A DNA stretch of 64,000 bases from Hungatella sp. UBA4396 (GTDB taxonomy: Bacteria; Bacillota; Clostridia; Lachnospirales; Lachnospiraceae). A program made the position numbers and the translations under genes. The notes below the pieces were generated by a model, which was not told where the DNA came from, did no database searches, and worked only from the letters and a program-made list of their open reading frames with translations. Every line of letters starts with the position of its first letter. Within the stretch, counting starts at the first letter, position 1. Location of the stretch: the NCBI GenBank assembly GCA_002389905.1, contig DGRE01000041.1, positions 86,022-150,021 on the forward strand, given 5' to 3'. Positions 8,234-16,286 of this stretch are shown here, in pieces.

Positions 8234-9106
8234 TTACTTCATACAGAAAACTTTCATTGCCTTCAGTACATGTTCTTTTATGGCAGCCTGAGCAGTTATT
8301 GCGATGTCATGATACTGAATGTTATCTTTATCCGTTTTTTTATCAAGGAACCGAATGACAGCATTGGCACCGTCAACAGCCATATAAGTATAATAATTTA
8401 TTTTCCGGATGCCATTTTTAATTGCCCTTCTGAATTCGTCATCAGACACACCGGAACCGCCATGCATGACCAGTGGGATGTTTGTCTTTTCCTTTATCAG
8501 TGCGATTCTGTTGAGATCCAGCACAGGCTTCATTTTATAAATTCCATGAGCGGTACCAAATGCAATAGCTAAGGCATCGACAGAGGTTCTTTCTACAAAA
8601 TCTTTTGCTGTATCCGGATCAGTATAGGAATCGGAGGCAGACTGATAATCATTGATTATTTTCCCTCCCTCGCCGGAGCCTGCATCAAATGAAAAGATGT
8701 GCCCCAATTCTCCTTCGACAGATACTCCCATGGAATGGGCGGCTTTAACGACTTCTTTGGTTTTTAGGACATTTTCCTCATATGGAGCGCCGGAAGCATC
8801 AAACATAATAGAGGTAAATCCCAGTCTTAATGCTTTCATGCATTCCTCATAGTCGGTACCATGGTCCAAATGCACGCATATGGGGACAGATGCCTTTTTT
8901 CCGAGATCAAGCATGATCGGAGCAATAGTTTCTATGGGTATTAGCGCATTATGAACCTGTGCGTGCTGTAAGATGACCGGACAGTTCAGTTCTTCGGCAG
9001 AGCTGATAACTGCCATCAGTGTTTCTAAATTTGGTGCATTAAATGCTCCAATCGCGAATCCGCCTTGTTCTGCTATCTGAGTTATTTCCTTTAAATTCAC
9101 TAACAT
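8234..9106 (-). CDS. Class II fructose-bisphosphate/tagatose-type aldolase
   Basis: A 290-residue zinc-dependent class II aldolase. The segment VCVHLDHGTDYEECM supplies the catalytic Asp81 and zinc ligand His82. Glu133 is in VEGELG, His187 in FGTAHGIY, and His215 in VMHGGSGVSDDEFR. Family members cleave a ketose (bis)phosphate into dihydroxyacetone phosphate plus an aldehyde. The glycine-rich FSFDAGSGEGG segment after VEGELG differs from the usual GatY/KbaY loop. AGGAGG precedes the ATG at 9106. It lies between the two PTS-GRE modules on the opposite strand, so it is a candidate for cleaving a product made by either GRE; this link is inferred from position only. Confidence 0.85.
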   Translation of the reverse strand: MLVNLKEITQIAEQGGFAIGAFNAPNLETLMAVISSAEELNCPVILQHAQVHNALIPIETIAPIMLDLGKKASVPICVHLDHGTDYEECMKALRLGFTSIMFDASGAPYEENVLKTKEVVKAAHSMGVSVEGELGHIFSFDAGSGEGGKIINDYQSASDSYTDPDTAKDFVERTSVDALAIAFGTAHGIYKMKPVLDLNRIALIKEKTNIPLVMHGGSGVSDDEFRRAIKNGIRKINYYTYMAVDGANAVIRFLDKKTDKDNIQYHDIAITAQAAIKEHVLKAMKVFCMK

Positions 9107-9201
9107 AGGTAGTTCCTCCTTTTAATCCGTTAATTTGCGGTGTATTTTATATGATGTTAAATCGAGATTTATAGTATCTAAAGCCAATAACAACTGTTAC
9201 C

Positions 9202-9351
9202 CTATTTTATCAGCAGGAAAGATGATAGTATTTTGTTTGGATGACCAAACAACGCTCCTAAGAAATGAACGCAACAGGAACCAATATCCATGATGGCACC
9301 ATTTGATAACGCAGGTATAAAGGCATTTTCGATAATCCCTTTTTTGTATCA
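9202..9351 (-). pseudogene. Remnant of a Gfo/Idh/MocA-family oxidoreductase
   Basis: About 48 open codons between stops translate to a segment containing SNGAIMDIGSCCVHFLGALF followed by GHPNKIL. This matches the G-A-hydrophobic-D-I-G-x-Y-x-x-H-x-hydrophobic-x-x-L-F-G pattern of the central part of NAD(P)-dependent sugar dehydrogenases of this family. Neither the N-terminal Rossmann part nor a start codon is present, so it is a relic. It suggests the locus once held more carbohydrate genes. Confidence 0.55.
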
Positions 9352-9680
9352 GTTGCTTATCAACTTTATACATTAATTATAGCTGATTCAAACATCTATC
9401 ACAAGAATCACAGTGGCATTTTGTGAGATTTTCGATCATAGAACTGCATAATTTGCTCATTTATTAATGTAAGACCATATAATTGTTAAAAAATAAAATA
9501 AAGTGAGTGTGCAGATGCCATTTAGATGAAAGTATGACGAACAGAATTCCGTTATTAGAGCCTGGCGCAGATGAGACAGGGCAGTCCCGGGATTAAATAC
9601 ACTGTTATTATCTCTGCCGCCAGGATTTGCATATATTTGAATCGTAAAGATACATGATGAATCAATATGAATCAAAAAGA

Positions 9681-9709
9681 TTGACAGTTAATCGGAATAA
9701 TGTTATAGT
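9681..9709 (+). promoter_or_regulatory. Promoter of PTS-GRE module 2
   Basis: TTGACA, 17-base spacer, TATAGT: a near-consensus vegetative promoter about 140 bases upstream of the EIIABC start. Confidence 0.75.
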
Positions 9710-9856
9710 TAAATTACTGAACACGGTGGGGAAGGAAGAGGCATCTGAAATAGGGAAAAGGAGGTATGAACAGCGGTATCCAATGAGTGGAGCCGGAACA
9801 TGATACATAGAAAAATACGAAACCGTGGAATATTATTATAATCAGGAGGATTCTAA

Positions 9857-11764
9857 ATGGGGGATATAACAAAGTTTCTCTCGCCTAAACTGATCAAAGT
9901 TAATATGCAGGCAGAGGATAAAAATGCGGCGATAGAGGAGTTGGCGCAACTTCTCTATAAGGAACATGTACTGAAGGATAAAGTCAGCTATATTCAGAAT
10001 GTATTGGAACGAGAGGCCCAGGTACCTACAAATCTGGAGAACGGAGTGGCATTGCCTCACGGAAAATCGGATGCAGTACTAAGACCGGCGGTGGCAATCG
10101 GAATATCCAAACGGGGAATCCGGTTTGAGGAAGGAAGCCCGGTCAGTCATATCATCTTCCTCATCGCCATGCCCAACGATGCGGACGACACACATATCTC
10201 ACTGCTCAGCGGTATTACATCCCGCCTGCTGGATTGTGATTGCCTGGATTATCTTAAAGAGGCAAAACGGCCGGAAGATATTCTGTCGGCACTTAGCGCG
10301 GACGAAGTGCGGACAGAGAATAAAGGGTCAGAACGGTTTTTAATCGGAGTGACTGGCTGTACAGTAGGAGTGGCGCATACGTACCTGGCAGCGAAAGCGC
10401 TGGTAAAAGCTGCTGAGGAGATGGGCGTATCCATAAAGGTGGAAACAAACGGTTCCATAGGCGCGGAAAATGTTCCCACCAGGGAAGAGATTGAAAGGGC
10501 TGAGGGAATTATTATTGCCAGCGACAAGGAGACGGACATGGAACGTTTCCACGGAAAACCGGTAGTTACCACCACTGTGAAGGAAGGAATCGACCATCCG
10601 TCAGAGCTGATCAGAAGGGTTTTGGATGGAAAGGCCCCGCTTTTTGGTGGGAGCTCCACAGAGCGTGTTCAGCAGGCTGCTTGCGGGAAGGCGGAGGAGC
10701 CTGCCGGTACGCTTAGTGGAAAAATGCTGTACAGGGCGCTGATGAACGGCGTTTCCTTTATGATCCCATTTGTGGTAATTGGCGGCTTGCTGATTGCGGT
10801 CGCGCTGGCAGTGGGAGGAATCCCCACACCTCAGGGGCTGATGATTCCTGAAGGCAGCTTCTGGAATCAGATTTCTGCAGTGGGAGTCGCCGGATTTACA
10901 CTGATGATCCCGATTCTGGCCGGCTATATAGCATTTGCCATCGGTGACAGGGCGGCTCTGGCTCCCGGCATGATTGGGGGCTGGATTGCCAACAACGGTT
11001 CCTTTTACGGGGCTTCAGCCGGAACCGGCTTTATAGGAGCCATTGTAGCTGGTTTTCTGACTGGATACTTTGTAAGGTGGTTAAAGAAATTTCGGTGGCC
11101 GGAGATGATCAGGCCCTTGGTTCCGATCATGATTATTCCTATTATTGGATCTTTGTTTATCGCATTTGTATTTATATTTATTATTGGAGCGCCCATTGCG
11201 TCCCTTATGACGGCTCTTTACTCCATGCTGGAAAGCATGTCTGCCGGAAGTATGATTTTACTTGGCATTACAATCGGTCTGATGCAGGGCTTTGACATGG
11301 GAGGCCCCTTTGGCAAGGTAGCATTCATGTTCTCGGTTGGTTTAATTGCCGAAGGACAGCCTCAGTTTATGGGAGCACAGGCTATGGCGATTCCGGTTGC
11401 ACCGTTGGGGATGGCGCTGGCTACATTCTTGGACCGCAAGCACCAGCTGTTTCTGCCGGAAGAGACTGCCAACGGCAAGGCGGCTCTGGCCATGGGTCTG
11501 GTGGGGATTTCCGAAGGAGCTATCCCGTTTGCAGCAGGCGATCCGCTGGCCGTCATTCCAGCCAATATGATTGGCTCCGTGGTGGCCTGTACCATGGGAT
11601 TTTTATTCGGCATCACGGATTCTGTAGCTCATGGCGGCCCTATTGTGCTGATATTGGGAGCCGTGAACAAGCCATTTATGGGACTGATCTGTATGGCTGC
11701 AGGAACTGTGGTGACTGCAATTGTCTGCATGACTTTAAAGCGTCTTAGATTAAAACAAAAATAA
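9857..11764 (+). CDS. PTS fructose-type EIIABC fusion protein
   Basis: A 635-residue transporter carrying all three domains. EIIA (1-145) has phospho-His68 in VALPHGKSD. EIIB (about 160-255) has Cys168 in VTGCTVGVAHTYLAAKAL. EIIC (about 285-630) has multiple membrane segments and the loop GISEGAIPFAAGDP. AGGAGG precedes the ATG. It is similar in kind to the split EIIA plus EIIBC of module 1, but fused and followed by its own DeoR and GRE genes. It would import and phosphorylate a sugar or anhydro-sugar alcohol for the downstream GRE; the substrate is not identifiable from sequence. Confidence 0.92.
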   Translation: MGDITKFLSPKLIKVNMQAEDKNAAIEELAQLLYKEHVLKDKVSYIQNVLEREAQVPTNLENGVALPHGKSDAVLRPAVAIGISKRGIRFEEGSPVSHIIFLIAMPNDADDTHISLLSGITSRLLDCDCLDYLKEAKRPEDILSALSADEVRTENKGSERFLIGVTGCTVGVAHTYLAAKALVKAAEEMGVSIKVETNGSIGAENVPTREEIERAEGIIIASDKETDMERFHGKPVVTTTVKEGIDHPSELIRRVLDGKAPLFGGSSTERVQQAACGKAEEPAGTLSGKMLYRALMNGVSFMIPFVVIGGLLIAVALAVGGIPTPQGLMIPEGSFWNQISAVGVAGFTLMIPILAGYIAFAIGDRAALAPGMIGGWIANNGSFYGASAGTGFIGAIVAGFLTGYFVRWLKKFRWPEMIRPLVPIMIIPIIGSLFIAFVFIFIIGAPIASLMTALYSMLESMSAGSMILLGITIGLMQGFDMGGPFGKVAFMFSVGLIAEGQPQFMGAQAMAIPVAPLGMALATFLDRKHQLFLPEETANGKAALAMGLVGISEGAIPFAAGDPLAVIPANMIGSVVACTMGFLFGITDSVAHGGPIVLILGAVNKPFMGLICMAAGTVVTAIVCMTLKRLRLKQK

Positions 11765-11836
11765 TGTATCAACTGTGTCAAGGACCGCCAGGCCAAAGGC
11801 ATTGCACTTGTTAGGATTGGTTGGCAGAATGATAGA

Positions 11837-11866
11837 TTGACATATGATTTCCCCCTCTGATATGAT
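11837..11866 (+). promoter_or_regulatory. Promoter of the second DeoR gene
   Basis: TTGACA, 18-base spacer, TATGAT, about 20 bases upstream of the start at 11888. It gives the regulator transcription independent of the PTS gene. Confidence 0.6.
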
Positions 11867-11887
11867 AATGGCGAAGGAGGTGACGTT

Positions 11888-12652
11888 ATGTTATCACAGC
11901 AAAGGCTTTATCATATCATGAGTATCGTAAAAGAACAGTCTTTTGTAACCATAAAGGAACTGATGGAACAGTTAAACGTGTCAAAATCCACTGTGACCCG
12001 GGATTTGATTGAACTGGAGGAACAGGGACTGATCAGCAGGGAGCGGGGAGGGGCTATGTGCAGAGAGGTTTCTTCTACACTGACGGTATTCAACGAAGTT
12101 CCTACAGTGAACAAGGAGAGCCGGTGTGCGGAGGCAAAGGAGATTGTCTGCCGGCGGGCTGTCACCAATGTAAGGGACGGAGACTGCGTTTATGTGGATT
12201 CCGGCACCACTCCTGTGTATTTGCTGCCGCAGTTGCTTGCCCACCATGTAAAAATTGTAACTCCAAGCATTTACCTGATCAGGAAGATTCCCATTACGTA
12301 CAAGGGGGATATTTATCTGCTGGGTGGCCGTTTTTCTCCAGATTATGATCTGAGTTTAGGATCCATGGCTGTGGATATGATTCGGAATTTTAATTTTGAC
12401 CATGCTTTTTTCAGTACCAATGGGGTTAATACGGAAAGCGGCGAGGTTTACATTTTCGACATGGAGATTGGAACCATGAAAAAGGAGATTATGAAGAAGA
12501 GCCAGAACAACCATCTCCTGATTGATGACTCCAAGTATCATATTAAGGCAATGTTCACATGGGCGAGTCTGGAAGATTTTACAAACGTATATGTCAATCG
12601 TCCTCCTGACTCAGGTGAGGCGCCGGATAATTTTACCGTTTGTGTCAATTAG
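11888..12652 (+). CDS. DeoR-family transcriptional regulator of GRE module 2
   Basis: A 254-residue DeoR protein: N-terminal winged helix (TIKELMEQLNVSKSTVTRDL and EEQGLISRERGGAM) and a C-terminal effector domain with YVDSGTT, STNGVN and the terminal LLIDDSKY motif. AAGGAGG precedes the ATG by 7 bases. It lies between the EIIABC gene and the GRE gene with its own promoter and terminator, so it is a separate unit controlling the genes on both sides. It is clearly diverged from the module 1 regulator, which suggests a different phosphorylated inducer. Confidence 0.9.
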   Translation: MLSQQRLYHIMSIVKEQSFVTIKELMEQLNVSKSTVTRDLIELEEQGLISRERGGAMCREVSSTLTVFNEVPTVNKESRCAEAKEIVCRRAVTNVRDGDCVYVDSGTTPVYLLPQLLAHHVKIVTPSIYLIRKIPITYKGDIYLLGGRFSPDYDLSLGSMAVDMIRNFNFDHAFFSTNGVNTESGEVYIFDMEIGTMKKEIMKKSQNNHLLIDDSKYHIKAMFTWASLEDFTNVYVNRPPDSGEAPDNFTVCVN

Positions 12653-12663
12653 AATACGTTGTC

Positions 12664-12697
12664 AAAAGAGGGGCCGCAGTTTTGCGCCCTCTTTTTT
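12664..12697 (+). terminator. Terminator after the second DeoR gene
   Basis: Stem AAAGAGGG / CCCTCTTT with an inner CGCA/TGCG pairing, followed by TTTT. Confidence 0.8.
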
Positions 12698-12805
12698 CAC
12701 TAAAGGTGCAGGACCGGAATAGGAATACAGGATGAGGCAGTAAGAGGAAAGCTAAGAAACATAAGTGTTTTTCAAGTAATATTAGATAGAGGAGGAGACT
12801 CTGCA

Positions 12806-15076
12806 ATGAAAAAGAAAATTAACATTGACGGCGCTCAGAACGTAGAGGTGTCAATCCCAATCCCCTGTGAAAAAACACCGCAGGAGCAGTTGTCTATTAT
12901 GGAAGCATATACAGAGGCCCATAGGAACAGTGAGGGGCTGGATAAGGCGAGAAGAGAGATTAATTGCCTGAAAACAATTTGCCCAGTTTTGTTCCGCTCG
13001 ATTGAATATGATGACCTGCTGGCAGGCAGACTTGATTTTTTGCCCATTGGCTTTGGCAGTGTAACAAGTATCGGAGGCGTAGGCCATTACTGCGTATTTC
13101 ATAAGTTGAGAGCATTTAAAGAAACGCTGTCGACTGAAGAGGAAAAAGCAAGAGTTGATACCCTTTACGAATACTGGCAGGATCATGATACGAAAGCAAT
13201 TTACTGTCAGGAGGTATTGACAGAGAATACAGTGGGAAGGTTTATTGATTGCTCCTATCCTTTGATGGCAACAGCCAGGTTGTCAGGAATGATGTTGAAT
13301 TATAAAAAGCTGATGGAGTATGGCGTGGAAGGTTTAAAAGAACTGATCTGTTCAAAGGAGCAGAATGAATTCCTGGAATGCAGTTATGAAAGCCTATGTC
13401 TTTTACAGGAGGTAATAGAACGTCAGATTGAATTGGTGAGAGAAGCAGGAAACTGTGCAGACCAGTCCCGTTTGAAAGATTTGGATCTAATGGAACATGA
13501 CCTGCGGTATGTTAAGAAAAATAAACCGCAAACGTTCCATCAGGCTTTGCAGTTGTTATGGATTTACGCCCTTTGTGCCGGAGTCATTAACTATGGGCGG
13601 CTGGATGATGTGTTGGGACCATTTTTACAGCATGATTTGGATCATGGCATTATTGACGAAGAAGAAGCTTACCGGTATTTGAAATCCTTGTGGAAAATGA
13701 TTGAGAACAGGCGTACCACGGTTAACGGACGTATCATAGTAGGCGGTGTAGGGCGGGAACATCCGAAAGAAGCAGATACATTTGCCCGTATCTGTATGAG
13801 GGTGTGCAAGGATACACGTTATGTAGAGCCTCAGTTTACGCTGCGTTTTAGCAAGGATACCCCAGAATATATGATGGACATGGCCTATGATTGTATCGGA
13901 AGCGGTGCTACCTATCCTACTTTATACAATGATGATGTGAATGTCCCCGCAGTTATGTATTCCATGCGTGTAGAACGGGAAATCGCAGAACAGTACGTAC
14001 CATTTGGGTGCGGTGAATTTGTCATTCAAGGGAAGAGCGTAGGGACACCAAATATTTTATTGAACCTTTTAAAAATCCTGAATGTCACCTTAAACGGCGG
14101 AATAGACCCTATGGACGGGAAAAGAAAAAGCGGACCCGTGGAGATTCCGGAATGTTCCCAATTCAAAACTTTTGATGAACTGTATGATAAATACAAGAAA
14201 TTGTTGGATTATTACTTTGATCTAAGTATACAGGCTCAATACCGATCTTATGAGATCATGAATGAAAAAGTCTCCTTTCTGTTTACCTCTGTTTTGATGG
14301 ATGATTGTATCAATAGAGGGAAGGCAGTGCTGGACGGAGGAGTAGAAATCCTTGGAGGAACCAATGAAACATATGGAAATATCAATTCCAGCGATGCACT
14401 CTGGGCGATTAAAAAACTGGTATATATAGATGAAAAATATAGTCTCAGTGAACTGCACCAGGCACAGCTTGCCGATTTTGAAGGATATGAGAGAATTCAA
14501 AAAGATTTATGGAATCAGGATAAATACGGCAATGACAAAGCGGAATGCGATAATCTGGCAAATGATTTATATGAATTTGTAGCCAAAGGGATCCGCCAGA
14601 AAGGAATTGATTATGGCATGGGATATTTTCTGATTGTCATTTCAAATAACCAGACAAATACGGATTGGGGTCATGAGACATCTGCCAGTCTGGACGGAAG
14701 AAAAACGGGTGTTTACTTAAATCCAGCTAATAATCCCCAGGGCGGAGCCGCAAAAAACGGACCTACCGCCTGCTTAAATTCCCTGGTTAAGTTCCATGCA
14801 AAATATCACGGGGGAAGTGTACAAAATATTAAATTTACCCCCCGTATGTTCAATAAAGACAGAAAAAAAATTAAGATGTTGTTTGATACATATTTTAAGA
14901 AAGGAGGCTGCCAGCTCATGGTAACGGTTGTGGATTATGGCGTTCTTGAGGAGGCCCAAAAGAATCCGGATAATTACCCTGATTTAATTGTACGAGTGGC
15001 CGGTTACAGCGCAGTCTTTGTGAATCTAACAAAGGATATCCAGGAAGAATTGCTGAGCAGGGCATTGTATGATTAG
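12806..15076 (+). CDS. Glycyl radical enzyme of the eliminase/lyase type, module 2
   Basis: A 756-residue GRE, a clear paralogue of the module 1 enzyme; both share LPIGFG-VTS-GGVGHYCVF near residue 80 and a VPFGCGE active site. Here the thiyl Cys is Cys402 with Glu404, and the radical loop VRVAGYSAVFVNL puts Gly733 23 residues from the C terminus. As in module 1 there is no Cys-Cys pair, so formate-lyase activity is unlikely; a dehydration or C-O ring-opening reaction on a PTS-delivered phosphate is the best guess. GAGGAGG precedes the ATG at 12806. Its end overlaps the activase start by 8 bases, ensuring coupled synthesis. Confidence 0.87.
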   Translation: MKKKINIDGAQNVEVSIPIPCEKTPQEQLSIMEAYTEAHRNSEGLDKARREINCLKTICPVLFRSIEYDDLLAGRLDFLPIGFGSVTSIGGVGHYCVFHKLRAFKETLSTEEEKARVDTLYEYWQDHDTKAIYCQEVLTENTVGRFIDCSYPLMATARLSGMMLNYKKLMEYGVEGLKELICSKEQNEFLECSYESLCLLQEVIERQIELVREAGNCADQSRLKDLDLMEHDLRYVKKNKPQTFHQALQLLWIYALCAGVINYGRLDDVLGPFLQHDLDHGIIDEEEAYRYLKSLWKMIENRRTTVNGRIIVGGVGREHPKEADTFARICMRVCKDTRYVEPQFTLRFSKDTPEYMMDMAYDCIGSGATYPTLYNDDVNVPAVMYSMRVEREIAEQYVPFGCGEFVIQGKSVGTPNILLNLLKILNVTLNGGIDPMDGKRKSGPVEIPECSQFKTFDELYDKYKKLLDYYFDLSIQAQYRSYEIMNEKVSFLFTSVLMDDCINRGKAVLDGGVEILGGTNETYGNINSSDALWAIKKLVYIDEKYSLSELHQAQLADFEGYERIQKDLWNQDKYGNDKAECDNLANDLYEFVAKGIRQKGIDYGMGYFLIVISNNQTNTDWGHETSASLDGRKTGVYLNPANNPQGGAAKNGPTACLNSLVKFHAKYHGGSVQNIKFTPRMFNKDRKKIKMLFDTYFKKGGCQLMVTVVDYGVLEEAQKNPDNYPDLIVRVAGYSAVFVNLTKDIQEELLSRALYD

Positions 15077-15971
15077 AGTTACCAATATTGAACGCTTTGT
15101 TACCCATGATGGGCCGGGAATCCGTACAACTGTTTTCTTAAAAGGCTGTCCCATGTACTGTCCGTGGTGCGCCAATCCTGAGACACAGACATCTTATCCT
15201 GAACTGTCATACAACGAGTTTAAGTGTATTGGGTGTCGTTCATGCGAAAAAGGATGCAGGGCTAAAGCGATTACCTTTGATGACAGCGGAAAATTCAATT
15301 ATAACAGGACCCTGTGTACTGATTGTCTGGTTTGTGTGAAAAACTGTATGCAGGATGCACTTGAATTTCATGGAAAAGATATGGAACTGGATTTTATCAT
15401 GGAGGAAGTGATGAAGGATAAGGATTACTATGATAATTCCAATGGCGGGGGAATCACGATCAGCGGAGGGGAGCCCTTTGTGCAGCTGGAGGGGTTGATT
15501 GCCATCCTCAAAGCAAGCAGGGAAAGGGGATTGAATACAGCGGTAGAAACTACTGGGAATTATTCTTTAAAAACCCTGCAGGCTGCTGAGCCCTATATTG
15601 ACCATTTTCTATATGATTTTAAGCATCTGGATGACGAAGTGCTGAAAAAGGTTACAGGAGGGAATGGGAGGCAGATTAAAGAAAACCTGATATATCTGGC
15701 AGAGATGTGTCCGAATAAGTTGATTGTACGCATGCCTATTATTCCTGGATTCAACTTTGATTCCGCATTAATAAAAAAAACATTACGGTATCTGCAGCAG
15801 GTGGGGGTTAAAAATGTAAGCCTTCTTCCTTACCATATACTTGGAAAAGCGAAATACGAGAAATTGGGAAGGGTTTATCAGATGACTGAAAAAATGCTTA
15901 ATGAAGAAGACTTAGAGGAATATCACCAATATGCGCTGAAGATTGGGATGAAATCCAAAATCGGAGGATAG
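15069..15971 (+). CDS. Glycyl radical enzyme activase (radical SAM), module 2
   Basis: A 300-residue activase. The radical SAM cluster is GCPMYCPWC (Cys27, 31, 34), after FVTHDGPGIRTTVFLKG. The insert has two complete ferredoxin cysteine sets (Cys53, 56, 59, 63 and Cys83, 86, 89, 93), unlike the module 1 activase, which lacks one Cys. ISGGEPF is the SAM-binding GGE motif. The ATG lies inside the end of the GRE gene, an 8-base overlap that couples the two. It would generate the Gly733 radical using SAM and a reduced low-potential donor such as flavodoxin or ferredoxin. Confidence 0.92.
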   Translation: MIRVTNIERFVTHDGPGIRTTVFLKGCPMYCPWCANPETQTSYPELSYNEFKCIGCRSCEKGCRAKAITFDDSGKFNYNRTLCTDCLVCVKNCMQDALEFHGKDMELDFIMEEVMKDKDYYDNSNGGGITISGGEPFVQLEGLIAILKASRERGLNTAVETTGNYSLKTLQAAEPYIDHFLYDFKHLDDEVLKKVTGGNGRQIKENLIYLAEMCPNKLIVRMPIIPGFNFDSALIKKTLRYLQQVGVKNVSLLPYHILGKAKYEKLGRVYQMTEKMLNEEDLEEYHQYALKIGMKSKIGG

Positions 15972-15993
15972 AGGTAGAAAAACAGGAAAGAGT

Positions 15994-16160
15994 ATGCGTG
16001 AATATTCTGAGGGTCTTTTCCCCTGTGTAAACTGTGCCAGTTACGATCTGTCCTTGGTAAGCCTCAGTCTGGAGATAGGCCGGACTTACCAGATACGGGT
16101 CCATATGAGAACCATAGTCCATCCCCTTCCCGGAGATGGACTATATATCCTGATTATACA
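15994..16160 (+). pseudogene. Remnant of an RluA/RluD-family pseudouridine synthase
   Basis: The frame beginning at 15994 contains LSLVSLSLEIGRTYQIRVHM and then HPLPGDGLY. This matches the C-terminal signature of RluA/RluD pseudouridine synthases (L-E-T-G-R-T-H-Q-I-R-V-H, then H-P-x-x-G-D-x-x-Y). The N-terminal catalytic part with its Asp motif is missing and the frame then runs into unrelated sequence, so this is a fragment. It lies between the activase and the LacI gene. Confidence 0.65.
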
Positions 16161-16200
16161 TAATACACAAAAAAAAATGAAAAATATGGAGATATTCATA

Positions 16201-16256
16201 TTGACACAGCAACATATATGGGATATTCTTTAATTAATAAAATAAACGCGCGTTTA
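16201..16256 (+). promoter_or_regulatory. LacI gene promoter with palindromic operator
   Basis: TTGACA at 16201, 17-base spacer, TATTCT at 16224. The perfect 14-base palindrome TAAACGCGCGTTTA follows at 16243-16256, about where transcription begins. The central CG is typical of LacI-family operators. The same palindrome recurs at 17370, so the LacI protein probably represses both units. Confidence 0.75.
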
Positions 16257-16286
16257 CAAAGGCGGCGAAAGAGGTGAGGTACAGGA

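Larger units (their letters stand above)
9107..9856. other. 750-base intergenic region with decayed gene fragments and a promoter
   Basis: No intact gene. 9202-9351 (minus) keeps a Gfo/Idh/MocA-like fragment. 9457-9675 (minus) translates to a frame with NPGGRDNNSVF and FHLNGICTLTLF, faintly like SDR-type sugar-acid oxidoreductases, but this is uncertain. A clear promoter at 9681-9709 drives the second PTS gene, leaving an untranslated leader of about 140 bases. Confidence 0.5.

Noticed and set aside
9233..9252. Inverted repeat TTGTTTGG-ATGA-CCAAACAA that looks like an operator
   Set aside because: It lies inside the Gfo/Idh remnant, where the same bases encode ALFGHPNK, and it is 430 bases upstream of the nearest mapped promoter.
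9767..9784. Six-codon ORF after AAAGGAGGT in the EIIABC leader
   Set aside because: The AGGAGG is only about one base from the ATG, too close for initiation, and the peptide carries no informative codons.
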